Source: Viridothelium virens
Taxonomy: Eukaryota > Ascomycota > Dothideomycetes > Trypetheliales > Trypetheliaceae
Reading direction: 5' to 3'
Assembly: GCA_010094025.1 (NCBI GenBank)
Contig: ML991772.1
Span: 496,001 to 560,000 of the forward strand
Length of the DNA stretch: 64,000 bases
Position 1 is the first letter of the stretch, and each line of letters begins with the position of its first letter. Position numbers and translations under genes: made by a program. This document shows, one piece after another, positions 1-11,885 of this stretch. The notes below the pieces were generated by a model. The model made no database searches and was not told where the DNA came from. It worked only from the letters and a program-made list of their open reading frames with translations.

Positions 1-345
1 AGTGATACCATGTTGTATATACAGTGTCCAATCTGTACGTAGCTACGCTCTCGTCCCTGTCCCTTGTCCATCGTGTAGATCAATCTGTATCCCAAACAGC
101 GATGAACGCCCACCGCTTAAGAAGGCCGGCTCATTCGCTGTAAACGCCTTGCCGGTCGATGGGTAACAAAAGCCCTCTTGGTATAATCCAAAACAGTAAC
201 AATCCACTCTTTGAACGAAAACAATCAAATCAGAAGACGAACGCCCAAGTCTATGCTGATGTAGTACGAAGACGTGTGGAATGGCAAATAAAACGATAAG
301 GTGACAAACACCTAGATACAGAGGTGGACTGACAGCGTGGTTCCC
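1..345. other. 3' flank of ATG13
   Basis: No gene is seen here. The stretch lies downstream of the ATG13 stop codon and probably holds its 3' untranslated region and the edge of the next intergenic space. The only open frame is a 61-codon minus-strand ORF with no recognisable features. Confidence 0.5.
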
Positions 346-3302
346 TCACCTGGACCATCCACTGCTGCCACCTCGGCGACTTCCTCGACCCGAGCTTCCC
401 TTCGTGCTTGAATTATCGTCACTTTTTGTTCTGGCGAAGGCGCCGAAGTCACTCATTGCGAACAAGAGCGGCTCTCCATCGTCCTCTGTAGCAGCTTGTT
501 GAACGGTAGGCGCCGCCGTCGCAGGTCGTGAAGAAAGCCGTCCACCACGGTCAGACGAAGCCGCCGAGCCGGCCCCAATACTGGAGGAGCTCGCATTGCC
601 AGAAGACAGTCGACCACGGCTACTGAGGCTGGTGCGGGACCGGATGGGGAAAGAGCCACCAGCGCTTGAGCGGCGACTTCTCTCTTGGGGCTCATGCGCG
701 GTGGGGCGATGTTGAGACTGGACCCGATCAATGCTTGGGTCGTGTGCATACATGTGTTGTTGGGGAAGCATCTCTGCTCCACCTGGTGGAAGCTCGGGTC
801 CGTAGGTGGGCTGCTGCAGTTGAAGAAGTTCACTGAGACTGAGGTCGCCGCGCTCTTCCGCGGGCAGGCTGGTGCTACGCATCTCGAACGATAACATGTC
901 GTCTCCTCCGTAAGCCCGATGTTGCTGTGCTAGTGAGCTGGATCGGCGACCATGAGAATAGAGCCTCGGCGATGTTGGAATATCGATGGCGTTCGTAGCT
1001 CCATCGCCCGGAATTTCGTCCGGATCTCTCAAGTCTCGCCTACCCGATTCTCTCTCATGAACAGTATCCCTCACGTGCGGAGTGTAGTTTGCGCTTAGTC
1101 GTGAAGGAACCGCTGGAGTATGAGGTGTGTGCGGGGAAATTGGTTTACCCGGGGATGATGAAGTTGACACAGAAGTTCCAGCCATCATGGGTGGTACACT
1201 AGACAATTGTCGGCTGGAGGACGTCGAGGACCGATGAAGCTGCATTGAAGTAGATAAGCTGTCAGATAGTGCTGCGTTGGAGTCGCGCATGCGCTGGTAC
1301 TTGGACAAGGCGGCAGCTGTTCGCCTAGTCGAGTTTTCGCGAGCATTGGAATCTGTGCGGCTGAAGCTTTTCAAGTCTTTCTTTTGCTCCAAGAGCTTTA
1401 GGAAGTCAGAGATGTTCTCCTCGTCCGTCTGAACGGAGCCAGAGCTTCCACCATCGCCTTCGTTGAGCACACCTGACCCGGGTTGCGCGGAAGACGTCAG
1501 ACTTCCTTTACCACTACTATTGTTGTCATCTTCAGTTTTACTCCCTCCACCTGACGAGAGTCGACTTCTCCTATGACCAAAACTGCTACTGTACCTCGAA
1601 ATCGGTGCTGGCTTTGGAGAACTTGACGTAGAGGAGGAAATGGCGGTCTCATTAGGCAAAGCCGCAGTTCTTAGCGCTGCCTGTGGGAGGGTTGTAATCG
1701 AATTCCTATTCTTTGCGTGTGACGGTGCATTCGGGATAGTCGCCTTGCCTACAGAACTTCCCGGAGAGGGAGGAACATGTGGCGACGAAGACAGAGACCC
1801 TGCTTTGAACGGTTGAAACGACACAGAGGCCCGCCGTTGAAAGTTTGGAGCGCCTTCATTTGAACGAAGAGAAGACTTGGATCCCGTAGCAATGCGATGG
1901 TTGGGAGGAATTTTCTGAGGAGGTGATGCAGTAGGCGACGGCGAGGTTGGTGAAGCATTATCTCTCGCAGCCCGCAAAGCAGATATGGGACTTGATCTTG
2001 CTGGAATGCCAGCTTGATGGAAAGTCCCCAAACTGCCGTAGGCCTGACCCTTATCCGCTCGATCTTCGAAATGTTCTTGCTGAACTGGTAGTGACCCAAT
2101 CTCTTTGCCCTTTTGCGCGTGTATGTGCCCGCGGTCCTTGGCTTCTAGCGATGGTCTGAAATACTGGTCGTCTAATCCCATGAATTGAGAACTCAATAAA
2201 GACTCGGCGTCATCAGTGCGAAAGTTGCAATTGGTGCGATATCCGACCTGGATATTCATCGGTCCAGCACCTGTAATGATCGGCGCCCAAACGTATTCAC
2301 CGGTGACTGGCTCGGTACTGGTGTACAAAGGTACATCAAGGGTATCTTTCCACGGACTATCACGGAAACCATTGCGGATCCGATAATTGAGTCGCACCAT
2401 GTTGTGGCTCGCGGGTTTTCGTGCCATCCGCCTCTGATACTTCCAAGCAGGAAGAAGCCTGGAATAGGTGTACAACGACCTAAACAGCACCACACTTTTC
2501 TTATATATATTGGGAAGCGAATCAGTCATTTCCGTGGTTGGCAATGACGATGCATCTCCAAGTTCGAGCTTCCATCGCTCAAGAACAATTTGCGCTTCTT
2601 TTCCGCCCCGACTCGCATAACGTCCCGACGAATGTTCAGACTGCTTCAAAGCCTCGCATGCATCCCAGCGCTTTCCATGCTCGTCAGTTATAGACAGTGT
2701 TTGGTTTCCGGTAAGGTCAGATGTGTCGATAAAGATCTCTATAATGAGGGGTGGCGGTCGCTCTTCAAAGATGTTTGCATTTCTCCAGTCGTCGATTTCT
2801 TCGGCAAGTGCAGCTGCATCGTCGAGAGTAGTATTAAACTAAAAGAAGAATTAGTTTGATTTCGGAGTTGCCCATTTCAAGCGAGCCGATATCTCTGTTG
2901 CTCGATATACTCTTAGCCATCACTTACCCATTTTGTCTGCCTGATATCACCAGTTCTTGTGTAGGCATGCTCCAAGGTGACCCTAGAAGAGATAATCATC
3001 AAGGCAGCTTTTGAATAGAATTGCTACAGGTTTTCAGCGGCATTATGGTAAAGTGACATGACACATAGGGTGGCTACCTGAATGACTTGGTTCAACTTTG
3101 CATCGTCTCTGGTCTGTCCAGGCAAACGCTCATCCGCAACAGGTTCCGCATAACCTTCCCCACCCACCCGCTCGTCGTAAGACATACTTGAAGGCGAACG
3201 ATCAACTCTATGTTCTCTCGGGTTATTTGTCCTGGTCGGATTCGTCTGTGGGGAGCTTGCTGCTGAGGCTGCCCTCGGTGCTAGTCGAGGATGTTGATGC
3301 AT
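346..3302 (-). CDS. ATG13: Autophagy-related protein 13 (Atg1 kinase complex regulator)
   Basis: Atg13 is the regulatory partner of the Atg1 kinase and nucleates the pre-autophagosomal structure; TOR phosphorylation restrains it in rich medium. I read three exons: 3302-3078, 3023-2928 and 2838-346, giving about 937 residues. The introns (54 and 89 bp) have GT-AG ends and keep phase. The N-terminal third matches the HORMA domain of the family: the stretch NQVIQQFYSKAALMIISSR runs across the first splice, and W-FNTTLDDAAAL across the second. The remaining ~600 residues are Ser/Pro-rich and look disordered, as expected for the Atg1- and Atg17-binding tail. The start at 3302 (MHQHPR) was chosen over an in-frame codon 27 bases upstream because fungal Atg13 proteins begin MHQ.PR. 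The identification rests on the N-terminal domain plus the tail architecture. Confidence 0.93.
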
Positions 3303-4469
3303 AGGAACCAGAGCTAGAGCAGAGAACACCGATCCTCCACCCAGAATGAGCGTAAAAAACGGTCAAGGAGAAAGGGCGAGGTTGCTATGAGTAGGGAAGA
3401 AATGGTCTATCGTAGGGCGAATCCATCTCAACGTCCTTGGATGACACCAGTGATTGTTCCTGCTGTGGGCAGCTGGCTACTCCAATAGGCACGAGCCTTG
3501 TCCAAAGCGTATGCAGGGACCCAGTGGAGCTATAGCCGGCTCAGGCAACAGTCATGGCGGATGGCGGGGTGTGTATGTACTGTCGCCTGAGGCTGGAGAG
3601 GGTGCCTGGTCACGGTAAATTCTATGGCTGAAGTTGGGATCGAAATGAGATGGTGAAACAATGGTAATTAGGTTTGTCGCGATGCACGGGGATGATTGCG
3701 GATCAGAAGAACAGCTCCAAGATTGGGCGTGATCAATCCTCGAGGCGCTCCATGTGACGCATAGATCTCGGATGACCGATTGCGGCGGCTGTGACTAATA
3801 GTGCAGTGCTCGAAGGGAAGGATGGAACCAAGTGACTCTCAGGCGAGACCAAATCCCAGGACGAGAAGCCGATTGAAAAGGGAGAGAAAAAGGAAGACAG
3901 ATGGCGCAATAAGGTTGAGGGATGTTTGAGGGCGGCAAGCTGCTACTGGATAGACTCTGGTGAGGTCAAGTCGGTGATGTTAGGCCCGCTGCCGCAAGCG
4001 AGGACCTTGCACCTGGTATCTTGGGTATACCTTGGACTACTTGGCTTCAACCGTTGGCTCCCACCTGCTGGCCCTGTCACTCCCGATCATTATCTAGCTC
4101 CCCTGCGGGCCACAGTCCTCATAACATACCTAAAGCACGTTCTCAGAAATTACTAATATATGTCACTTGAATAGGTGAAGCTTGATGTCAAACCCCGAAT
4201 GCACGTCATGTGGAGGCGTGTGCACTAGTAAAGCTTGTGCATGTCTGTACAAAACTTTGGTAGTACAGCGTTACGACGTATCTTTGTTGGGAACGCCAGC
4301 CACACCATTCCTCATTTAGCCCGTCCCTGTCGAGACGATCCTATGACGGACCCTTGACGAGATCCATCTAAAATGTCGCGAGTCCTACCCAACATAGGTA
4401 CATGACGCGCTGCAAGTTGAGACAGACTACCTATACTCGGTCTGCCGAGTAATCACGTTATATAAACTC
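3303..4469. other. Intergenic, ATG13 promoter side
   Basis: This 1.2-kb gap lies upstream of ATG13 and downstream of the NDUFS3 stop codon, both on the minus strand. It should contain the ATG13 promoter and 5' leader. I see only short unconvincing ORFs and no RNA gene or repeat. Confidence 0.5.
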
Positions 4470-5547
4470 CTATTTCTTCTCCTCTTCTTTCTTCGGCTCC
4501 GGCTTTGGGGTTGGCAGTTGAAACTGTACAAAGTTCGAAGTCAGCTTGTGGAATTGTAGGCTATATGGTTAGGATTGTGTACCTGGTCAGGTTTCCGATC
4601 ACGTCCAGGCCCAACTTGCTCCCAGGCGGCACTACCTCCTGATATTTGTTAGCTCGGTTTGAAGCTGAAGGGCGGAGTCAGCCTACCCTCAAAGTTGCGA
4701 AATGCTTGTGTCAGTTCCAGAGGTTCGACGACGATTCGCTTCTTTTCTTCGTCATATCTGATCTCAGTATAACCGGTCATTGGGAAGTCCTTCCGCAGTG
4801 GGTGTCCATCAAAACCGTAGTCCGTCATGATCCGTCTTAAATCAGGATGATTTGTGAAGAAGACACCAAACAGGTCATAAACCTCTCGCTCGTACCAATT
4901 TGCACCATCATATAAAGAAGTGATACTAGGAACTGGCGTGGCTTCATCCGCATACGTCTTCACCCTAATGCGGGAATTGTGACGGATACTAAGCAAATTG
5001 TAAACAACTTCAAACCGCTGGTCTCGAGTTGGATAGTCGACCGCTGTGATGTCGGAAATTTGGGTGAATTCGGCAGCATGGTGGTATTTCAGGAAAGAGA
5101 ATACGGGGATGACTCCTGAGGGAGGAATATAGATTGTGAGCTCATCCTTCCAGACGGAGAACCTGTAGAGAAATCAATCCCTGCCGATCAGATATGATAT
5201 GTCCGTCTTACTGCTGAATGAATTTGGGAAGACACGATAAGAGGTATTGGCCATAAGTGTGTAGATTTTTGCCCTTGTCTTCGTACTTGTCTGCAGGATT
5301 TACGATTGGAACATGTTTAGTGCCTTGAGCTCCCCGTTGAGCGTGCTGTTTTCAAACATTAGCAGTGTTCTAATTAGGATCGAGGTCTCTTAGTCGGAGG
5401 ACTTGCCCTCAGGTTTGGCAACTCCGACACATCTGAGGCGAGTTCTTTGGATCGTAAACAGGTGGTCGCAAACGTTTTGGCAGGCGATGAAGCGCCAGGA
5501 TGAGCGACCGACCACAGTCCCTTTCGTCTGCAGAGTCGAAGAGCCAT
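4470..5547 (-). CDS. NDUFS3: NADH:ubiquinone oxidoreductase 30-kDa subunit (complex I, NuoC/NDUFS3)
   Basis: This is the NuoC/NDUFS3 subunit of the peripheral arm of mitochondrial complex I. Five exons are read: 5547-5407, 5345-5212, 5162-4687, 4638-4583 and 4523-4470, about 286 residues. The N-terminus ([12 protein letters not shown]) is a basic, Ser/Ala-rich mitochondrial presequence. The family signature is complete: VSVWKDEL-like sequence, then [13 protein letters not shown], then [15 protein letters not shown], followed by [16 protein letters not shown] across a splice. The first intron (5406-5346) appears to use a GC donor (GCAAGT) with an AG acceptor; it is the only choice I found that keeps frame and joins presequence to mature protein. 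The others are ordinary GT-AG introns of 48-59 bp. The gene is divergent from NOT4 with 335 bp between start codons. Confidence 0.94.
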
Positions 5548-5882
5548 GCTGAGCAGAGAGGATTGAAAACTGGTGCGCTGTGACGATGATGGTACGACTT
5601 GCAGATGTCGGATCAAGTCGACGCGCCGATTCGGGGATAGCGCAGTGAAGCCGTCTCCTTGTAAAGTGCAAGGTTCGCGGGTCTCCTACACCTCGACAAC
5701 ACATCACTCCCTCACCAACACGACTTTCGCATAGCCTTCTCTGTGACCTGTAACTCTAGCCGCCTTTTCACTTCGCCATACGCTTGTACTTATAGACCCT
5801 ACCTTTCTTCTCACGCTCGCGGTCGGCCTTCATCCTGACCGCCACCACCTGCAATCCTGGCATCCACTAATCATTCCCAATC
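5548..5882. promoter_or_regulatory. Divergent promoter region NDUFS3 / NOT4
   Basis: The 335 bases between the two divergent start codons must carry both promoters. The right half is pyrimidine-rich, as is common just upstream of fungal start codons. No specific binding site is claimed. Confidence 0.5.
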
Positions 5883-8508
5883 ATGTCTCGAGCGGTGCAG
5901 GATCAGTTCATCGACGATGACGAGGAGGAGACATGTCCACTCTGTGTCGAAGAGTTCGATCTTTCCGATCGCAACTTCAGACCATGTCCCTGCGGTTATC
6001 AGGTACGCCTCAGCAGCCGATATGCTTTCCACCAGTACATCTGCAAATTTTGTCCTGTGCTGACGTGCGACTAGATTTGCCAGTTCTGCTACAACAATAT
6101 CAAGACAACGATGAATGGCTTGTGTCCTGCCTGTCGACGGCCGTACGATGACAAGAACATCGAATGGAAGGTCATCAGTCCTGAGGAGTAAGTTGTGCCT
6201 GCTTCACGTCACTTCGGAACGCCCTTCCTGCGCATTCCATTCAGCTATACTAACATATGATAGGATGGCAAACTACAAGGCTGATATTGCGAACAAAGCC
6301 AAGAAAACTGCGGCTGCCCGACAAAAAGAAGCACAGAAGCGGGAGGCCGATTCCCTCAGCCGGAAACATCTGGCAGGGCTACGCGTGGTCCAAAAGAATC
6401 TCGTTTACGTCACAGGACTACGGCCTTCTACACGCGAAGATCTCCTCCTGCAAACCCTGCGAGGTGACGAGTATTTTGGCCAATACGGTAAAATAGTGAA
6501 GATCGTCGTGAGCAAGCCCAAAGGCAACGCACAAGGTCAAGAATCCGTTGGCGTTTACGTGACCTTTGCCCGTAAAGAAGATGCAGAAGCCTGCATAGCG
6601 GCTGTTGATGGAAATGTGAATAACGGCCGAACGCTTAGGTCAGTTCCCTCCTGTCACATTGTGATTGCCTCTGCTGAAATTCACAGGGCGCAATACGGAA
6701 CAACTAAGTATTGCTCTGCTTATCTCAGAAATGAGACATGCAATAATCGGAACTGCATGTTTCTTCATGAGCCAGGCGAAGATAACGAGAGCTTCACTCG
6801 TCAAGACTTGTCATCAATGAATGTGATCTCCACACAGCAGCCCGCATCGAGTCACGCTTCCTCGTCAAGACCTCCTCAACCACAACCTCCGCCCCAACAC
6901 GCTCAGCTTGTCGCATCTGCGACCCAACCCATGAGCCGGCAAGGCAGTAGAGAAACACCTCAGAGTCCAAGTGGAAGTAACGATGGACCGGCATTACCGT
7001 CACATGCAAGCTGGGCACACAAAGCAAATCAAGTCCAACAGGATAAGAGCAGCAGCGGAGTTCCGAGTGTTACTGATGCCAGCCCCGCAATCTCACACGC
7101 CGGTCCAGCACAAAGTAGCGAAGCTTTTGCCTCGACTGATATTGATTCGAGCTCGGGTATAGGACAAGAGCAGCCTAGCCCCTCCACCCAGTCTGAAGAA
7201 CAAGATCAGCCAGTCCCTCGAGCATCAGTGAAGGGCGATCGGCAAGTCACCTCGATTTTGAATGACCTAGTTCGCACGCTGGTCAACGCAGACTTGACTT
7301 TCAACTTCTCTACCGCCCATATTCCCGAGGAAGATCTACCGATAATAGAGAATTTTCCTCCTCTGTTTGATGCAAAGGGTGGTGAAAGGCGACGGCTTCT
7401 ACGGCAGCAACAAGAAGAGCAACGCCAGCGGCATGAACTGGAGGCTCAAATCGCTTTGCAAGCAGTTGCGGCCACCGAACCCGAAGAGAACCCTGAAAGT
7501 GGTAGTTTGCAATTGGGGGGTGAGCCAGAAGATCAACAGGATATGAACATAAATCAGCGCCATCAGACTGCGATTCAACCGCCTTCTCAGGCAAACCTCG
7601 ATAGTAATTTTCTCTCGGGTGGGCTTGCTGGTCTAAATCTTAACCGAAATCCTCCGTCCCAACCTCAAGATTACCAACTTCTCCAAGGTCTCAAGCCAAA
7701 TAATCCCCAGGCCAATCTCCTTCTGAACTCGTTCCAATCCGGTCAGGCCCAGCAAAATAATACATTCCCGAATTTGAATCAACATCCTGGGGGTGCACCT
7801 GGCCATGCAAGGCAATCATCAAAATTCAATTTCGGTGGTGATAATACAACTTCCAAAGGAGCGCCGCACGGCAAGACGATGAATCAACAGCCGTCTTTAC
7901 TTTCTCCAGCGGGCGGCTCGCATCTTAATCAACATCAGGGACTCGGAAATCAGTTCTTCAGCACGGTGCAAGGACCTCCACCAGGCCTCAAAACCACTGG
8001 CACTCCTCCTGTCAGTGGAGGAGGCATGTTTGGACAAGGTCACGGCTTTGCAAATAATGCTCTTGGATTCAGTGCCGGTCTTGCGGGGCGAAACTCTAAT
8101 GACGAGTATTTCAACGACCTTATGCGGGGTGGACGCGGTCGTACGAACACGGGCGGTCCGATTGAAGCCGGCAAGCGTGAGTCTCACTTCCCTTCTTTTC
8201 TCCATCAACACCCACAAGCCTCTACCCCTGCTCCTGCCCCTGGTCTCTTGAGCTTCCAGTACGGACCTCAATCTGGGCCACTCCATGATTCTGGACCCCA
8301 GAAGCCGAAGAAAAAGGGGAAGAAGCACAGACATGCTAACACTTCCTCCTCTGGAGGAGGTGGTGTAGTTGATGTTGCGGACCCGAGTATTTTGCAGGCG
8401 AGGTTACACTCAAGTGGTGCCACCGGAGGCCAAGGACTGTATGGTGGTCAGGGGCAAGGTGGGTTCAATTCCATGATGTACGGTGGTGGTGGATTTGGTC
8501 GATACTAG
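5883..8508 (+). CDS. NOT4: CCR4-NOT complex E3 ubiquitin ligase NOT4
   Basis: NOT4 is the RING E3 ligase of the CCR4-NOT complex, acting in mRNA turnover and co-translational quality control. Exons are 5883-6002, 6075-6187, 6264-6638 and 6687-8508, giving 809 residues. Visible domains are a C4C4 RING finger (Cys18, 21, 35, 37, 42, 45, 57, 60), a coiled Lys/Ala-rich linker, an RRM (about residues 110-200, beginning NLVYVTGL), and a CCCH zinc finger (CSAYLRNETCNNRNCMFLH). The rest is Gln/Gly/Pro-rich low complexity, ending in a Lys-rich patch (KPKKKGKKHRH) and a Gly-rich tail. The third intron crosses the RRM (LR|AQYGTTKYC). The next plus-strand ORF resembles the C-terminal half of longer fungal NOT4 proteins, so this stop may mark only a short isoform. 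Confidence 0.95.
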
Positions 8509-9117
8509 CACACTTTCGTTTCCTCTGCACATATTGTTTTATCCTACTGCTGGCCATGACGCTGTTCCTCTACAATTTTCATATGCGGTGTTTTGTTGGT
8601 TGAGGAGAAGCATTGGCAGACCCGAGCTCATCCAGTCATCGGTTGCCTTCGGAGTTTTTCATCTTGATACTCAGATCTCTCCATGTGTTTGGCACTCTTA
8701 TGCGGCAAGGAGTTACAAGGCACCTCAGGCGGGGATTTTCATTACACTCACGCATGCAGCGAGTCTTCCCAGGCCTTAACGGAACGATCTAGCTATGTGG
8801 GAATAATTCAACGGCGCATTTTCTTCTTCTCCGTCATGGCCATCAGACGTGTATGTAAAAGAACCCGTCTCGCTGAATGAGGAAAAGCGTGGCGAAATCG
8901 ACAAATTTGTTTTTCTAGATCGTCTCCACATCATGTAAAACGATGGCTTAGATGAAGACATGTTTACAGGCATGACGTGTGATGCAGCTGCTCTGCCTCA
9001 AGAGCGGCTCCTGCATAAAATCGTCTTTCGTCTTTTTGATTTCTCGATACGCAATTCGCTTTCCCACCACCCATACATTGCTTTCGAATCACTTGCTGAT
9101 TCAGTCATCATGCAGAT
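8509..9117. other. Gap between NOT4 stop and downstream NOT4-like ORF
   Basis: The 609 bases contain NOT4 3' UTR and either a promoter for the next ORF or part of a long intron. The right end looks like an intron 3' end: a GCTGAT branch-like element at about 9095, followed by AG at 9104 and CAG at 9115, just before the ATG at 9118. Short overlapping ORFs show no coding character. Confidence 0.45.
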
Positions 9118-11394
9118 ATGCCCAATCATGCTCTTGCAGAGTCAAGCCGAGCTGGGAAAGATCATGAGAGTCCTGCTACATCCTCCATCCTCCCAGACTC
9201 GAGAATACCTCCAACCGATGTCCTGCAGGGCCTCGAAGATAGCGGCCGGTCGACTCCTGCACTACCGCCTGGTCTTCCCATACCTGCCAGTATGGCTTCC
9301 GACCTGCAGAGATCGTCTAGTCCAGCCCAGCGACCTTTCCAAGCAATTACACCTGCAGTACCCATCCTTCCGTCACAATCATCCCGTACTAATGCACCTC
9401 CACGAACAATGGTGAAGGATAACGAGAAGGCACCCGAGCATAGTATCGATGCCGAGGATTCCAACGATACTTCTACCAAATCTGTGTCCAAAGTTACAAA
9501 ATCTCAGACCCATGCGCATCCTACAAAGGAGCAGGCTAAACAGGGAGATTTGAGGGGACAAGATGCACAGAAGTCGATACCAAGCCACTCTGCTTCTGCT
9601 TCCATTGAAGCCACGGAAAGTACAATCAAGAAGCCAATGAAGCTCGAGCTTGAAGGCGCCTTGGCCGCCAAAGATGGCTCCAAGCACAAAGTTGGGGAGA
9701 GGAAATCATCCACGTCGAAAGATATGCCTAGTAAACTGGCCCGCCCTGGGACACCTCCAAAGGAGCCCCTGAATAGAAGGCAACCACCAGGGAAGTTAGA
9801 CATTCCTCCGATTTCCCAAACGTACGAAAATACTACAGCTCCTTATTCAACCTCAACAAATGTTGAGACGCCGGAAAGGACATCCCACACAGCATCAGCG
9901 ACGTCGGCCTCAGCTTCTCGACCAGGAACTCCTGCAGCAACGACAGATTCGCCCCTCAAGAAAGCGACTATCCCGAGAACACTTCGTGTATTATCCACTC
10001 CCAAAGCAGAAACGCCACCATCTGCCTCCACCACTGCGCATGGAATGCCTACTGGCAAGGCACCTTCTCGTCAGCCTAGCGTTGTATCCATGAATAGATC
10101 CAACACACCGGCTAGCGAAATCATCTCGGAGCCCAATTCTATTACATCTGCTTCCCTGTCTCGAGCAAACTCGCCGCCTCCAGCTGCAAGTGTCAGAGTT
10201 GGTTCTGCACCTGTCAGAACTAAGACCAAGAGCCAGCTAAAGAAGGAACGGCAAGAACGTGCAAAGACTCAAGAACAAGAGAGTAAAGCAGGAGAGGTGA
10301 CCCAGACTCCTGCTACCGAGGAACAAGCAGCAGCCCCATTGACTGGACGAAAGAAGAAGACCAAAAAAGAAAAGCAGTCCAAGACGACTGCTGCAAAGCC
10401 AACGTCTGCATCGAGTCGTCCACCTTCCCCATTACCGGAAGAAAAGTCTGAGGCTGGAAATCTTGTTGGAGCACAGAGTCCAACCCAGACTACAGAGCAG
10501 GAAGACACTTCTCTCAAGGCAGCAGACGAGCCAGCTGCAACAACAGATGAGCCCTCTTCTGCTCCTGTTAAGCGCGAAATCACTCCCGCTAGCGTCTTCG
10601 CTGACCTTCAAGCTTCCGGTTCCACCGTTCGCAGCTTACTGGAGCACTTTAAACCACTCAGCAGCAATACCAAAAATGACATTACTGCCGCCGACATAGC
10701 TGTTCGTGAGCGGCCTGTCTCCCTGTCCGAAACACATCGCGCCGCGCTTACAGCCAAAGAGCCACTTCGGCTTGGTGGCGAAGACGGTCGTCTATGGTCT
10801 CGTACACTCGTCACTCCGTCTCAAAATATACTACGTTGTCTCAGCCGTGAGGAGGAGGATCGATACCTCGATCTTGAAATGCGAATTCGCGCTGGCGGCA
10901 CTCCAATAAAGTTTGTACCGCAGCGGAAAGGCAACGCTAGTATGGAAACACAGTTGCCATCTGTAACGGATTTCCTGGTAGATCATGCTCGAGAGACCCC
11001 ATTGAATCCTTTGATCGAAGGTCGAGATGGCAGCACGGATGATGCAATGATGTATCTCAATCAAATGGTTCCGCCAATGCTGCCTGCTACTGGCGCAACA
11101 GGCACCAACAACGCAGACTACCGCCCTTCTTACTCCTCCACGACGAACACAAGTGGAGGATCTTTGCCTCGCTTGGACTTCGCTGGTATGCCTGATCCTC
11201 TCGGTGGAGTGCCTGGCAATGCTCCCCTTACTGTCGATGCAAGTGTGGGGAGAACAGCACAAATCCCACCAGTGAGCGTTAAGGAGGCTGAAAGCGCCTG
11301 GGTGGAGAGCAAGAAGAAGACGGAACGCCTAGAGCGCGAGTTAAATGCGTTAATCAAGCGGAACCGGAAATTGCTGACTAGCACGGCCCATTGA
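9118..11394 (+). CDS. Low-complexity protein resembling the C-terminal half of long fungal NOT4
   Basis: This is an uninterrupted 758-codon frame. Residues 1-450 are Ser/Thr/Pro/Ala-rich with a PALPPGLP segment, a basic tract ending in KSQLKKERQERAK, and GRKKKTKKEKQSK. The last ~250 residues are more ordered: a helix-like STVRSLLEHFKPL, then SREEEDRYLDLEMRIR, and a coiled C-terminus (AESAWVESKKKTERLEREL). From memory, these PPGLP, KSQ.KKERQ and terminal coiled segments occur in the C-terminal halves of about 1500-residue NOT4 proteins of other Pezizomycotina. It could be a separate gene, or the 3' exon of NOT4 joined by a phase-1 splice (donor at 8459, acceptor ending 9115). The ATG at 9118 is simply the first in the frame. 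Confidence 0.6.
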   Translation: MPNHALAESSRAGKDHESPATSSILPDSRIPPTDVLQGLEDSGRSTPALPPGLPIPASMASDLQRSSSPAQRPFQAITPAVPILPSQSSRTNAPPRTMVKDNEKAPEHSIDAEDSNDTSTKSVSKVTKSQTHAHPTKEQAKQGDLRGQDAQKSIPSHSASASIEATESTIKKPMKLELEGALAAKDGSKHKVGERKSSTSKDMPSKLARPGTPPKEPLNRRQPPGKLDIPPISQTYENTTAPYSTSTNVETPERTSHTASATSASASRPGTPAATTDSPLKKATIPRTLRVLSTPKAETPPSASTTAHGMPTGKAPSRQPSVVSMNRSNTPASEIISEPNSITSASLSRANSPPPAASVRVGSAPVRTKTKSQLKKERQERAKTQEQESKAGEVTQTPATEEQAAAPLTGRKKKTKKEKQSKTTAAKPTSASSRPPSPLPEEKSEAGNLVGAQSPTQTTEQEDTSLKAADEPAATTDEPSSAPVKREITPASVFADLQASGSTVRSLLEHFKPLSSNTKNDITAADIAVRERPVSLSETHRAALTAKEPLRLGGEDGRLWSRTLVTPSQNILRCLSREEEDRYLDLEMRIRAGGTPIKFVPQRKGNASMETQLPSVTDFLVDHARETPLNPLIEGRDGSTDDAMMYLNQMVPPMLPATGATGTNNADYRPSYSSTTNTSGGSLPRLDFAGMPDPLGGVPGNAPLTVDASVGRTAQIPPVSVKEAESAWVESKKKTERLERELNALIKRNRKLLTSTAH

Positions 11395-11885
11395 GAATAT
11401 CATGTGCAGGTGCAGGTAGGCTGTGTGCAAAACCAGGAACAGCAAAACAGAGGAGAGAAACGAACAAGGCAGGGGCACAAGCAGGCACCGAAAAGAGAGA
11501 TTAGCTTGGTCCCGGAGTGTGATCCCAACCAATCAGGCATGGACATGGATGGATAGAAAGCTCGAGGGAATACGTGCACGCATGGCGCTGGCACCGGGTT
11601 TCATCTCATCACTCCTGGGATCATTGCATTGACGGTAGCTTACTGTAGAAATAGCCAAGGACACACAAATCAGTTCATGCCATTCATTCGCAGATTTTCT
11701 GGGGTATTAAGTGGTGAATGATGTGGTAGACTCTGCTAGACCAGCACACAGTATCCCCATTTCACATCTTAATTTACATCCAGAGAATCCAGTCAGTCTC
11801 CAAAACCCAGATCTATGTTACACTGTCTTCAAATCTAACTGCCCTCCCCCTGCTATCCATACTCACCTCCACTCCCTTCCCTTCT
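11395..11885. other. Convergent intergenic region
   Basis: This stretch lies between the 3' ends of the NOT4-like ORF (+) and FMP52 (-). It presumably holds both 3' UTRs. The right part is C-rich because it approaches the C-rich complement of the FMP52 coding sequence. No other feature is seen. Confidence 0.5.

Noticed and set aside
1749-2099. Minus-strand ORF of 116 codons and other frames inside ATG13
   Set aside because: They are shadow frames of the ATG13 exon without independent signals.
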